A stretch of DNA of 64,000 bases, taken from the NCBI RefSeq assembly GCF_900111005.1, contig NZ_FOFV01000013.1:186001-250000 (forward strand). Direction: 5' to 3'. A program made the translations under genes and the position numbers. The DNA comes from Lentzea albida. GTDB taxonomy: Bacteria > Actinomycetota > Actinomycetes > Mycobacteriales > Pseudonocardiaceae. Positions 1-8,355 of the stretch are shown here, one piece after another. The notes under the pieces are model-generated. The model was given only the letters and a program-made list of their open reading frames with translations, was not told where the DNA came from and did not search any database. Positions within the stretch are counted from its first letter, which is position 1; every line of letters starts with the position of its first letter.

Positions 1-101
1 CTCAGGCCCACGACCTGCGTGAAGTAGAGGGCCGAGACGACGAGGAAGCCGCCGTCGCCGATGGAGTTCGTCAGCTGTGCGTACGCGAGTCGCCTGGTCA
101 T
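1..101 (-). CDS. MFS transporter, N-terminal fragment (runs off window)
   Basis: Only the first 33 or so codons are present; the rest lies beyond the left edge. The protein starts MTRRLAYAQLTNSIGDGG and continues into a hydrophobic stretch. This is the usual opening of actinobacterial major facilitator exporters: a short basic N-terminus, then transmembrane helix 1 with a conserved small/acidic G-D-G segment. The ATG at 99-101 is the only reasonable start. It lies 28 bp downstream of the Pr6Pr-like gene on the same strand, so the two could be co-transcribed. The substrate cannot be inferred. Confidence 0.6.
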   Translation of the reverse strand, partial: MTRRLAYAQLTNSIGDGGFLVVSALYFTQVVGL

Positions 102-129
102 GCCACTGACCGTAGGACGGTGATTGGCC

Positions 130-708
130 CTAGCTCTGGGACAACGAAGCACTGCGTTTCTGGGCCAATTTGGTGCCGACCCAAGACACCCCGAACGCCA
201 GCACGACGAAGACCACCGCGACGAACAGGCAGGTCGCCAGCACGCCGCTGTACCCCTGCCGGCGCGGGTCGAGGAACGGGTACGGGTACCAGCCGACGAT
301 CGAACCCCTGACCAGCGAGTACACCAGGTAGGCCAGCGGGAACGCGAGCCAGGTCCACCACCTGCGGGTCCTCTCCGGCGCGAGCAACCACTCCACGACG
401 ACGAGGACCGGCACGATGATGTGCAGCACCCAGTTCGCGTACGCCGGCGTCTGCACGTCGATGCCTTGGAGCAGGAACGAGTAGACGAGTCCCGTCGTCG
501 CCATGTAGACCACGGCCGCGCCCCTGATCTGCGCCGACACCGGCCTGAACACGCCCAGCAGCATCACCACCGCCGCGAAGAGGTTCGACAGGATGGTGAA
601 GAAGCTGTAGTGGTTCGCCGGCTGGAACCGGTCCCCCAGCACGACCACCAGGTAGATCTCCGCCGAAAGCACCAGAAGGAAGACGGCCATCCGGAGCAAC
701 TTGATCAC
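130..708 (-). CDS. Pr6Pr-family integral membrane protein
   Basis: A 192-residue, very hydrophobic protein with about six predicted membrane helices and aromatic-rich loops (SFFTILSNL near residue 35; the HIIVPVLVVVEWLL helix in the middle). This layout fits the Pr6Pr/FAR-17a-like family, whose biochemical role is not established. The start is GTG (706-708) followed by Ile-Lys; a later ATG 18 bp inside is an alternative. It sits 23 bp downstream of the DUF2000 gene on the same strand. Family assignment is from overall pattern, so moderate certainty. Confidence 0.65.
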   Translation of the reverse strand: MIKLLRMAVFLLVLSAEIYLVVVLGDRFQPANHYSFFTILSNLFAAVVMLLGVFRPVSAQIRGAAVVYMATTGLVYSFLLQGIDVQTPAYANWVLHIIVPVLVVVEWLLAPERTRRWWTWLAFPLAYLVYSLVRGSIVGWYPYPFLDPRRQGYSGVLATCLFVAVVFVVLAFGVSWVGTKLAQKRSASLSQS

Positions 709-731
709 CGGAGCATTAGAACCCGGTTTCG

Positions 732-1130
732 TCAGGGGTGCATCCGGGCGCCCTTGAAGATCTTGTCGACGGCGTTCTTCTGGCCGTGCACGGCCATGCC
801 GACCAGGTCGAGGTCCTGCGTGTGCACCTTGCGGACGGCCGCGCGGTTGTCGGCGTCGTTGCCGGTCGCGAACAGGTCGGCGGTGAAGATGGTCATCGTC
901 TGGTCGCGGTTCAGGGCCCTGCCGTGGGCCTTCTTCAGCAGCTCCGCGTCGCCCTGCAGCACCACCACGGGCTGGCCGAACATCGGCAGGTACTTCATGC
1001 CGTCGGCGTCGACGTAGGGCTCACCCTTGAGCATCTCGGGCAGGCCGCTGACGAGGAAGGCGGTGACGTTCAGCGCCTGCCAGCCGGCCAGGTCGTCCCG
1101 CAGCAGCACAGCGATCTTGGTGTCGAACAT
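732..1130 (-). CDS. DUF2000 family protein
   Basis: About 132 residues starting MFDTKIAVLLRDDLAGWQ, the typical opening of DUF2000 proteins, which are small alpha/beta proteins of unknown function often annotated only by that domain. I chose the ATG at 1128-1130 because family members begin there; a GTG three codons upstream (1139) is possible. It is divergent from the AraC-type gene at 1181 with only 50 bp between starts, an arrangement that usually means the regulator controls its neighbour. No signal peptide or membrane segment is visible. Confidence 0.75.
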   Translation of the reverse strand: MFDTKIAVLLRDDLAGWQALNVTAFLVSGLPEMLKGEPYVDADGMKYLPMFGQPVVVLQGDAELLKKAHGRALNRDQTMTIFTADLFATGNDADNRAAVRKVHTQDLDLVGMAVHGQKNAVDKIFKGARMHP

Positions 1131-1180
1131 GGACACCACGATCGCGGGCAGCGGCGCGTGCGGTCTTGTACGTTCCTGAC

Positions 1181-1942
1181 ATGAGCACGGCCGCGTGGAA
1201 GCCCGCGGTGGAAGGCATCAAGGAGGTCTTCCACGCCTCCTTCACCACGCACGTCTACCCGGCGCACACGCACGACGCGTGGACGTTGATGGTGCTCGAC
1301 ACCGGGGCCGTGCGGTACGAACTGGACCGTCACGAGCACGGCGCTCTCGTGGACGGCGTCACGCTGTTGCCACCGCACGTGCCGCACGACGGCCGGTCCG
1401 CGCTGCCGACGGGCTTCCGCAAGCGCGTGCTGTACCTCGACGACGCGGCGCTGCCGTCCGACCTGATCGGCAAGGCCGTCGACACGCCGATGCTGCCCGA
1501 CCCGCTGCTGCGCCAGCGGGTGCACCAGCTGCACCTCGCGCTGGACGACCCGTTCGAGGCGTCGTCACGGCTCGCGCTGATCACCGAACGGCTGGCGCAC
1601 CACTTCGCCGGCACCACCCCCGTCGTGCACGCGGACCCGACGCTGGCCGACCGGTTGCGGCAGCTGCTGGACGCCTCGCTGCCGGCGGGGATCACCCTGG
1701 CGGAGGCGGCCGCGGAGCTGCAGACCAGTCCCACGCACCTCGTGCGGGCGTTCAGCCGCCGGTTCGGGCTGCCGCCGCACCGGTACCTGACCGGTCGCCG
1801 GGTGGACATCGCCCGCGGCCACCTGGTCGAGGGACGGCCGGCGGCGGAGGCCGCGGTGCTGGCCGGGTTCCACGACCAGTCGCACCTCACGCGCCATTTT
1901 CGCCGTGTGCTGGGTACGAGTCCTGGCCGCTTCGTACGCTGA
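1181..1942 (+). CDS. AraC-family transcriptional regulator with cupin-like sensor domain
   Basis: 253 residues from the ATG at 1181. The N-terminal half (HVYPAHTHDAWTLMVLDTG) is the AraC-type beta-barrel ligand domain with clustered His residues. The C-terminal 100 residues carry two helix-turn-helix motifs, including AAELQTSPTHLVRAFSRRFG and the family signature region AGFHDQSHLTRHFRR. The ligand is unknown. It is divergent from the DUF2000 gene, its most likely target. The next regulator starts 4 bp after its stop, so the two may be read together. Confidence 0.9.
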   Translation: MSTAAWKPAVEGIKEVFHASFTTHVYPAHTHDAWTLMVLDTGAVRYELDRHEHGALVDGVTLLPPHVPHDGRSALPTGFRKRVLYLDDAALPSDLIGKAVDTPMLPDPLLRQRVHQLHLALDDPFEASSRLALITERLAHHFAGTTPVVHADPTLADRLRQLLDASLPAGITLAEAAAELQTSPTHLVRAFSRRFGLPPHRYLTGRRVDIARGHLVEGRPAAEAAVLAGFHDQSHLTRHFRRVLGTSPGRFVR

Positions 1943-1946
1943 CACC

Positions 1947-4544
1947 GTGCACGTCGGCATCCTCGGGCCCGTTGAGGCGCATTCCCCGCACGGCAAGATC
2001 GCGGTGGGTGGGCCGCGGCCGCGCACCCTGCTGGCGTTGCTCGCGCTCCGGGTGGGCGAGATCGTCCCGCTCGACCGGCTGGTCGACGAGCTCTACGGCG
2101 CCGAACCGCCGTCGGACGCGGCGAACGCCCTGCAGGGTCAGGTCTCGCGGCTGCGCCGGGCGCTCGGCGACGCGTCGCTGGTCGAGTTCCACTCGGCCGG
2201 GTACCGCCTGGTGCTACCCGCGTCCCAAGTGGACGCTCACCGGTTCGCCGTGCTGGCGGCGGACGGCCGGCGGGCCTTGGAGCAGGGCGACCCGCAGGCG
2301 GCGGAATCCCTTTTGTCCGAAGCGATGCGGCTCTGGCGCGGACCGGCGCTCGCCGACGTCCCCCTGGCGGATCACGCGACGCGCCTGGAGCAACAACGGA
2401 CTTCCGCGGCGGGATCGCTCGCCGCCGCGCGGATCCGGCTCGGCAAGGCCGACGTCGCGGAGATCCAGGAGCTGGTGCGGCAGAACCCGTTGGACGAACG
2501 GCTGCGCGGCTACCTGGTGCAGGCGCTGAACCAGCAGGGCAGGCAGGCCGAGGCGTTGCAGGCGTTCGAGGACGCCCGCACCCTGCTCGCCGAGGAGCTC
2601 GGCACCGACCCGTCCCCCGAACTGCGTGCCGTGCACCTCCAGGTCCTGCGCGGCCAGACCCACCGCGAACCGCCCGCGCAGCTGACGACCTTCGTCGGCA
2701 GGCAGGAGGAACTCGCGCGCATCGCCTCGCTGACGTCCCGGCTCGTCACGCTCACCGGCCCCGGTGGTGCGGGCAAGACCCGACTCGCGTTGCAGGCGGC
2801 CGGTCCGGGCGCGGTCTTCGTCGACCTGGCACCGGCCAAGGACGTCGCGGCGGCGACGCTGCAGGCGTTGGGGCTCAAGGAAACCGCGCTGGATCCCGTG
2901 GAACGCCTGACGCTGGCGTTGCGCGAGCGTTCGGCGTTGCTCGTCCTCGACAACTGCGAGCACCTGGTCGTGCAGGCCGCCCGGCTGGCCGGGCACCTGC
3001 TCAGCGCCTGCCCGTCGTTGCGGATCCTCGCCACCAGCAGGGAACCGCTCGGCATCACCGGGGAGACGCTGTGCCCGGTGCCGCCGCTCGACCCCGAGCA
3101 GAGCGTCATCCTGTTCACCGACCGCGCCCGTCTCGTCAACCCGTCCTTCGTGCGGGACCAGCACACCGCGGACATCTGCCGGGAGCTCGACGGCCTGCCG
3201 CTCGCGATCGAACTGGCCGCCGCCCGCACCCGGACGCTCACCACCGAGGAGATCTCGGACCGGTTGAACGACCGCTTCCGATTGCTCACCAAGGGAAACC
3301 GTGCCGCGGCGCCGCGGCACCAGACGCTGCGCGCCGTCGTGGAGTGGAGCTGGGACCTGCTGTCCGAGGACGAGCGCGACCTGGCCGCGTGCCTCGCGAC
3401 GTTCGGCGGCGGGGCGACCCTGGAGGCCGTCGAGGAGGTGTGCGGGCACGACGTCGAGGTGCTGGAAGCGTTGGTGGACAAGTCCTTGGTGGAGGCCGCG
3501 GACGGCCGCTACCGGATGCTGGAGACCATCCGCGAGTTCTGCTCGGAGCACAAGCGCGTCGACGCCGCCCACGCCGAGTACTTCCACGCGCTCGCTCGTC
3601 GTGCGGATCCCGAACTGCGCCGGCGGGACCAGGTCCGCTGGTTCGCCCGCCTGACCGCCGAGCACGCGAACCTGATGCAGGCCGTCGGGTGGGCGGTGCG
3701 GCACGACCCGCGCCGGGCGCTGCGGTTCGTGGCCGACCTCTCCTGGTACTGGTACGTGAAGGGCAGCCGCGTCGAGGTCCAGGGCCTGGCGGAGGAACTC
3801 CTCTCCGTCGTGGACGAGGAGGTCAGCGAGCAGTACGCGATCCTGCTCGCGCTCGCCGCTCCCGAGCGCGTGCAGGCCGTGCTCCGGAGGCTGGAAGGGC
3901 CGATCACGCAACCGTTCGTGCTCATCGCGTGGGCCATGCTGACCGGTCCGCCGGATCCCGGCGCGCCCCGCACGCCGTTGCAGGACGAGGTGGAGCACAG
4001 CGACGACCCGTGGATCCAGGGCCTGATCGCGTTCAGCAACTCCTACACGGGCTGGGCCGCGCGCGGCGACCGCGTCCAGGCGGTCGCGCAGTCCCGCGAG
4101 GCCCTGCGGCGGTTCCAGGAACTGGGCGAGCGCTGGGGTTCGGCCCAGGTCCTCGACGTGCTGGCGACGTTGACCGAGGACCCGGCCGAAGCGCTCGCGC
4201 TGACGGACCAGGCCCTGGAGGTCGTCGCCGAGCTGGGTGCCCAGGAGGAGCTCGCCGAGCTGAGGGGCAGGCGTGCCGACCGGTTGCTCGACATCGACGA
4301 GGAGCAGGCCGAGCGCGACTACCGGCAGGCGTTGCGGATGGCGACGCGGGCGGGCCTGGCCGCGACCCGCGCGCTCGCCAACGCGGGCCTCGCCCGGATC
4401 GCCCACCGCAGAGGTGATTTCGCGCGAGCGGAGGAACTGCTGCGCGAGGCCCGGCAAGAGCTCGGGTTCGGGTGGATGCACGCGGCGGCCAAGCAGCAGG
4501 TGGAAGAGGTGTTCACCGAACTGGCGCGTACTCGGGGAGCTTGA
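1947..4544 (+). CDS. SARP/BTAD-STAND transcriptional regulator (AfsR-like)
   Basis: 865 residues from a GTG at 1947. Order: OmpR-like SARP DNA-binding domain (1-80), bacterial transcriptional activation domain (about 85-230, ending with the characteristic EELGTDPSPELRAVH), a STAND/NB-ARC-like ATPase with Walker A GPGGAGKT (about 271) and Walker B LLVLDNCEHL (about 330), then TPR-like helical repeats to the end. Such proteins couple ATP binding and phospho-signals to activation of secondary metabolism or stress genes; the target here is unknown. The start is 4 bp after the AraC gene. The 3' end overlaps the convergent monooxygenase gene by 32 bp. Confidence 0.9.
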   Translation: MHVGILGPVEAHSPHGKIAVGGPRPRTLLALLALRVGEIVPLDRLVDELYGAEPPSDAANALQGQVSRLRRALGDASLVEFHSAGYRLVLPASQVDAHRFAVLAADGRRALEQGDPQAAESLLSEAMRLWRGPALADVPLADHATRLEQQRTSAAGSLAAARIRLGKADVAEIQELVRQNPLDERLRGYLVQALNQQGRQAEALQAFEDARTLLAEELGTDPSPELRAVHLQVLRGQTHREPPAQLTTFVGRQEELARIASLTSRLVTLTGPGGAGKTRLALQAAGPGAVFVDLAPAKDVAAATLQALGLKETALDPVERLTLALRERSALLVLDNCEHLVVQAARLAGHLLSACPSLRILATSREPLGITGETLCPVPPLDPEQSVILFTDRARLVNPSFVRDQHTADICRELDGLPLAIELAAARTRTLTTEEISDRLNDRFRLLTKGNRAAAPRHQTLRAVVEWSWDLLSEDERDLAACLATFGGGATLEAVEEVCGHDVEVLEALVDKSLVEAADGRYRMLETIREFCSEHKRVDAAHAEYFHALARRADPELRRRDQVRWFARLTAEHANLMQAVGWAVRHDPRRALRFVADLSWYWYVKGSRVEVQGLAEELLSVVDEEVSEQYAILLALAAPERVQAVLRRLEGPITQPFVLIAWAMLTGPPDPGAPRTPLQDEVEHSDDPWIQGLIAFSNSYTGWAARGDRVQAVAQSREALRRFQELGERWGSAQVLDVLATLTEDPAEALALTDQALEVVAELGAQEELAELRGRRADRLLDIDEEQAERDYRQALRMATRAGLAATRALANAGLARIAHRRGDFARAEELLREARQELGFGWMHAAAKQQVEEVFTELARTRGA

Positions 4545-5535
4545 TCGCGGTCGCCGCCTTCATGTCGAACCGCGCCACCATCGGCATCTTCGGCAGCAGC
4601 CCGAACATCCGGTCCCGCACCCACATCCCGAGCCTGGTGTCCGGTGCGAGGAACGGTCCCGGGTTGCCCTGGCAGCCCCGTGCGTACGGGCCGATCCGCG
4701 CCTCGTAACGGGCGAAGGCGTCCCCGCCCGCCGCCATCTCGCCCGCCAGCACGTAGGCGGAGACGACCGCGAGTCCGGTTCCCATGCCGCCCAGCGTGGA
4801 GCCGTAGCCGGCGTCGCCGATCAGCGTGACGCGGCCGGAGCTCACCGAGGGCATCCGGACCTGGCTGATCGAGTCGAAGTAGATCCCCGGCGCCACCAGT
4901 TCCTCGGGCATCAGCTCGGGCGGCACGGACGACCTGTACATCAGCCATCCCGGCGCGCTCAGCACGCCCGGCGAGCACGTCAGGTCGTGGTCGTCGCCCT
5001 CGGCGTCCCAGATCGCGAAGTAGTAGCCCTGGAACTTCGGCCGGTACGACGGGAAGACCAGCCTCCGCACCCCGGAACGCATCCCGTCGGCGCCGACCAC
5101 GAAGTCGAACCGCCGCGGCCGCCCGTGCGCGAACTCCACGTCCACGCCGGCGCCGTCGTCGTGCAGCGCCGTGATGCTGTCGCCGAACACGTACTCCACG
5201 TCGGCGTCGGTCAGGTCGTGCAGCAGGCGGGAGAGGTCACCGCGGAGGATCTCGACGTCCCCCGCGGTGAACGACCCGGGCAGCCGCGCCCGCTCGCGTC
5301 CGTCGACACCGCGGAACACCATGTCGCGCGGGGTGGTCCGAGCGGCCAGCACCGCGTCGAGCACGCCCATCCGCCGCAGCACGGACAGGTGGGCCTCGCC
5401 GCGGAAGTCCACGGCCTGGCCACCCGCGCGGGGCGACGGTGCGCGTTCGACCACCGTCGCGGTGAAGCCGAAACGCGTCAGCCAGTGAGCCAGTGCGGGC
5501 CCGGCGATGCCCGCTCCCGAGATGAGTACGTCCAT
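4513..5535 (-). CDS. FAD-dependent monooxygenase (PHBH/TetX-like)
   Basis: 340 residues. The N-terminus has the Rossmann FAD motif (ISGAGIAGPALAHWL, a GxGxxG form), then an R-G-D-L-S segment and the VVGADGMRSGVR motif (DG fingerprint) near residue 155. The GDAGY segment (VTLIGDAGYG) near 255 binds the FAD ribityl/pyrophosphate. These define group A flavoprotein hydroxylases, which hydroxylate small aromatic or polyketide substrates with NAD(P)H and O2. No substrate can be read from the sequence. It ends tail-to-tail with a 32-bp overlap with the SARP gene and lies 35 bp downstream of the DUF305 lipoprotein gene on its strand. Confidence 0.88.
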   Translation of the reverse strand: MDVLISGAGIAGPALAHWLTRFGFTATVVERAPSPRAGGQAVDFRGEAHLSVLRRMGVLDAVLAARTTPRDMVFRGVDGRERARLPGSFTAGDVEILRGDLSRLLHDLTDADVEYVFGDSITALHDDGAGVDVEFAHGRPRRFDFVVGADGMRSGVRRLVFPSYRPKFQGYYFAIWDAEGDDHDLTCSPGVLSAPGWLMYRSSVPPELMPEELVAPGIYFDSISQVRMPSVSSGRVTLIGDAGYGSTLGGMGTGLAVVSAYVLAGEMAAGGDAFARYEARIGPYARGCQGNPGPFLAPDTRLGMWVRDRMFGLLPKMPMVARFDMKAATAIKLPEYAPVR

Positions 5536-5570
5536 GCCCGGGATGCAACGCCGGCCCGCTGACCGAACGC

Positions 5571-6167
5571 CTACGGTCCGCTGATGATCTTCAGCATCTG
5601 CTCGATCTGGCCCTGGCGGCTCGTCACCACGCGCTCGGCGTAGGCGGTCGCCTCGGGGTTCTGGCCGTCCTTCTTCTCGGCGAGGGCCATCTCCACGCCC
5701 GCGCCCTGGTGCCCGGTCATCAGGTTGAGGAAGTTCATGTCGAACTCCGCGCCGCTCTTCTCCTTGGTCTCGTTGATGACCTTGTCGTCGAGCAGCGGCT
5801 GACCGCCGTGGGAGGCGTGCAGGCTCGCGCCGTCACCCTCCGGCTTGTCCCAGAGCTTCAGCCACGACTTGAGCATCGTGAGCTCCTCGCGCTGGGTCAC
5901 GTCGATCGCGCCCGCGAGGTCCTTCGCCTGCTGGCTGGTCGCCTTCGCCAGCCCCACCTGCGACAGGCTGATGCCGAGCTGCAGGTGGTCCACCATCATC
6001 TGCACGAACATCACGTCCGCGTCGTTGAACCTCGCACTGGCACCCGGAACGGGTGGTGCGGCGGAAGAGGCACCGTGGCCGTGGGCTTCCTGGCCCACCG
6101 GCACGACCGCTTCTCCGCCGCACCCCGCCAGCGCCAGGACCGCGACCGCGATCACCAGGCGCTTCAT
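5571..6167 (-). CDS. DUF305 lipoprotein, probable metal/copper-binding
   Basis: 198 residues with a lipobox (LALAGC, lipidated Cys near residue 16), then a DUF305 domain: FVQMMVDHLQLGISLSQV near residue 55 and a second repeat GHQGAGVEMALAEKKDG near 155. DUF305 proteins form ferritin-like helical bundles rich in Met and His; the cyanobacterial CopM protein is a copper-binding example. The gene begins 4 bp after the stop of the LPMO gene on the same strand, so they are almost certainly one transcript. LPMOs need copper, so a copper-handling role for this lipoprotein is an inference from context. Confidence 0.85.
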   Translation of the reverse strand: MKRLVIAVAVLALAGCGGEAVVPVGQEAHGHGASSAAPPVPGASARFNDADVMFVQMMVDHLQLGISLSQVGLAKATSQQAKDLAGAIDVTQREELTMLKSWLKLWDKPEGDGASLHASHGGQPLLDDKVINETKEKSGAEFDMNFLNLMTGHQGAGVEMALAEKKDGQNPEATAYAERVVTSRQGQIEQMLKIISGP

Positions 6168-6171
6168 CGGA

Positions 6172-6924
6172 TCAGATCTTCTCCCACAGCGCCGCCACGT
6201 TCGGCGGTTCCCAGCCGGTCAGCGAGGTGTGCGCCTGGCGGCAGCGGTAGGTCGAGCCGCTGTAGGTGACGGTCTGGCCGACCGCGTAGGAGGTGTTCGC
6301 CGCCCACGTGCCGCCACCGGCGGGCGGGGGCGTCGTGGTGCTGGTCGTCGGCTTGGGAGGAGTGGTGGTCGTCGTCGTGGTGGGAGGCGGAGTCGTGCCG
6401 CCACCACCGCTGATGTTGAGGTCGATGCACGAGTAGAACGCGTTCACCGTGTCGCTGATGTTCCAGATCGCGTAGAGCTTCTGGCGACCGGAGAACCCGC
6501 CGAGGTTGATCGTGTGCGTGGTCGGGTTGTTCGGCTGCTGGTTGTTGCCCGAGAAGTAGCCGACGCGCGTGTTGCCGATGAAGTACTCGTAGTCGCGCGT
6601 GGCGTGCCGTGCGGTGAAGGTCCAGGTCAGAGACAGGGTCTGGCCGGTGTTGGTGACCTTCCAGGGAAGGCTGTCGTTGTCGAGCGGGGCGAACGCACCG
6701 TTGTCGCCGCTGCAGTTCTTCTTGCCCTTCACGCCCTCGGCGCTCTGGGGCTCGTACTTCGCCTGGCCGCAGAGGTCGACGGAGATGTCGCCCCTCGCGC
6801 ACTGCGCGGACCGGCTGGCCGGCGACGACACGTAGCCGTGCGCGCTGGCGGAACCGACCGGCGTGATGAGCACGATGGCAGGGACGGCGGCCATCAGGAG
6901 GGCCGCTTTGCGCATGAGTTTCAT
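6172..6924 (-). CDS. AA10 lytic polysaccharide monooxygenase with C-terminal CBM5/12
   Basis: 250 residues. The Sec signal peptide ends in SASA, leaving His29 as mature N-terminus (HGYVSSPASRSAQC), the first ligand of the copper histidine brace. The second histidine lies in TARHATRDYEYFIGN, and the NAFYSCIDLNI segment is typical of the AA10 core's end. A Thr/Pro linker (about 176-205) leads to a C-terminal CBM5/12 with paired aromatics (W..N..Y..G....Y...Y.C). The combination indicates a secreted enzyme that oxidatively cleaves chitin, acting with chitinases. A DasR-like operator lies about 100 bp upstream (7025-7036). An AAGGAG ribosome site precedes the start. Confidence 0.95.
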   Translation of the reverse strand: MKLMRKAALLMAAVPAIVLITPVGSASAHGYVSSPASRSAQCARGDISVDLCGQAKYEPQSAEGVKGKKNCSGDNGAFAPLDNDSLPWKVTNTGQTLSLTWTFTARHATRDYEYFIGNTRVGYFSGNNQQPNNPTTHTINLGGFSGRQKLYAIWNISDTVNAFYSCIDLNISGGGGTTPPPTTTTTTTPPKPTTSTTTPPPAGGGTWAANTSYAVGQTVTYSGSTYRCRQAHTSLTGWEPPNVAALWEKI

Positions 6925-7206
6925 TCGTCCGAACTCCTTGGATCGTTCCCAAACGGGGTGACCCGTAGGCAGGGGGCGGGAACCGGGAGCGCATCCGAGC
7001 GCTCACCGATCCAGTTTCGGTCAGTGGTCCAGACCATAAACCGGTGTTCGGAAAGCGGTCAAGCGATCACCGGCCGGGAACGGGAAAGTTGTTCTCTGCC
7101 AACAAGTCCACGTGCGCAAGTGGTCTTGTCATCCGCCATTCGGGTCACAGGTGCAGACCAATCAGCCCACTGGTGCAAACGCGCTGCGACTGGGTAACCC
7201 GGTGAC
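6925..7206. other. Intergenic region between divergent LPMO and hypothetical genes
   Basis: 282 bp holding the control regions of two divergent genes. The clear element is the dre-like site at 7025-7036. The sequence near 7040-7150 is less GC-rich than the surroundings, as expected for promoters, but I see no convincing -35/-10 pair and no hidden ORF with proper codon bias. Confidence 0.5.
7025..7036. promoter_or_regulatory. DasR-like (dre) operator upstream of the LPMO gene
   Basis: TGGTCCAGACCA is a near-perfect inverted repeat matching the dre consensus (TGGTCTAGACCA core) bound by the GntR regulator DasR in streptomycetes, which represses chitin and N-acetylglucosamine genes. It sits about 100 bp upstream of the LPMO start. 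Matching sites occur before the chitinase at 36621. No dasR gene is in this window. Confidence 0.75.
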
Positions 7207-7689
7207 ATGCGTGAATTCGACGAGCCCAGCAGGGCTGCCGGTCCCGGTGTCGTCGCCGACGGACCCGTGGGCAACCCCACGGTGCTCGTGATCGATCCAG
7301 CCGGCGAAGCCCTGCACGACGCGATTCCCGCCACGTGGCGGGACCTCACGGACCGCTTGCGGATCGTGTGGCTGCGCGTCCCCGCGGCGCCCGGCTGGCA
7401 GTCCACAGTGGACGCGGTGCTGACCAGGCACCGCGACGACGTCCAGCCCGTGCTCGACGTCGTCACCAGCGGCCCGATCGCGGCGGACGTGGTCGACCTG
7501 GTGCGCCGGCACGAGAGCCTGGTCCGCTCGGTGCTGCTGGTGGACCCCGAGGTGGACGTCGACGACGACTTCGCCAGGGTGGTCGTGCGCAGCCACGACG
7601 CGGCGGACGACCGCATCCCGCCACCCCTGCCGCTGGGCCACCCCGACGTCGTCTTCGGCGTGGTCGAGGAGCTCAACCGGATGGAGTGA
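7207..7689 (+). CDS. Hypothetical protein, alpha/beta-hydrolase-like fold without catalytic motif
   Basis: 160 residues, codon bias of a real gene, not recognised. Alternating hydrophobic strands (NPTVLVIDPAG, LRIVWLRVP, VRSVLLVDPE) and amphipathic helices give an alpha/beta sandwich look. The helix plus strand VVDLVRRHESLVRSVLLVDP resembles the segment following the nucleophile elbow in alpha/beta hydrolases. There is no G-x-S-x-G motif and no obvious His/Asp pair, so a non-catalytic relative or an unrelated Rossmann-like protein is possible. No signal peptide. It is isolated on the plus strand, 81 bp before a DUF305 lipoprotein. Confidence 0.6.
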   Translation: MREFDEPSRAAGPGVVADGPVGNPTVLVIDPAGEALHDAIPATWRDLTDRLRIVWLRVPAAPGWQSTVDAVLTRHRDDVQPVLDVVTSGPIAADVVDLVRRHESLVRSVLLVDPEVDVDDDFARVVVRSHDAADDRIPPPLPLGHPDVVFGVVEELNRME

Positions 7690-7770
7690 AACTTAGGCTC
7701 GGAAACTTTCGCTGAACCGGACAGATCGGCCACCCGTATCCCTCGTCAGGGAACCGAGACGGGAGGCTTC

Positions 7771-8316
7771 ATGCGAGCGCGTCTGCTCATCATCGTGCTA
7801 GGGCTGCTTGCGCTGGCGGGTTGTTCATCGGTCGGCGGTGGCGGCGGCTCGGGTGAGCCGGCGGCCAACGAGGCGGACGCGACGTTCTCGTTGCAGATGA
7901 TCCCCCACCACCGCCAGACGATCCAGATCGCCAAGGCGGCGATGGAGAAGTCCAAGGACGAGTTCGTGGTCAACGTGGCGGAGAAGATCGCCACCGCCGA
8001 AGCGGGCGAGATCGAGCAGATGTCCACGTACCTGCGCAGCTGGAACATCCAGGTGCCGGGCGACGACGCCAACGCCACGCACAAGATGGCGGGCATGATG
8101 ACCGTCAAGGACGTCGAGGCGCTCAAGGCCGCCACCGGCAAGCAGTACGACGACCTGTTCCTCGCCACCCTCTCCCGCCACCTCCGCAGCGGCGTGGACA
8201 TGGCGAAGAACGCCCAGGCCAAGGGTGAGCACATCGGCTCGAAGGCGTTGGCCGGCAAGATCATCGTGTCGCAGACCGAGGTGCTGGACCAGATCGCCGC
8301 CAAGCAGAAGTCCTGA
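7771..8316 (+). CDS. DUF305 lipoprotein
   Basis: 181 residues with a lipobox LALAGC (Cys near residue 18) and a Gly/Ser-rich linker, then the canonical DUF305 start ATFSLQMIPHHRQTIQIAKAA with its Met-Ile-Pro-His-His motif. The second half carries LATLSRHLRSGVDMAKNAQAKGEH. It is closer to the family consensus than the other copy at 5571 and the two are clearly paralogous. Likely periplasm-side, membrane-anchored, binding copper or another metal through His/Met. A strong ribosome site (GGGAGG) is 6 bp before the ATG. Confidence 0.88.
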   Translation: MRARLLIIVLGLLALAGCSSVGGGGGSGEPAANEADATFSLQMIPHHRQTIQIAKAAMEKSKDEFVVNVAEKIATAEAGEIEQMSTYLRSWNIQVPGDDANATHKMAGMMTVKDVEALKAATGKQYDDLFLATLSRHLRSGVDMAKNAQAKGEHIGSKALAGKIIVSQTEVLDQIAAKQKS

Positions 8317-8355
8317 CGCCCCAGCAGGACGTGTCCGGGCAATACGCTCGCACGC

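Noticed and set aside
2214-4481. A 755-codon minus-strand ORF
   Set aside because: Antisense shadow of the SARP-STAND gene.
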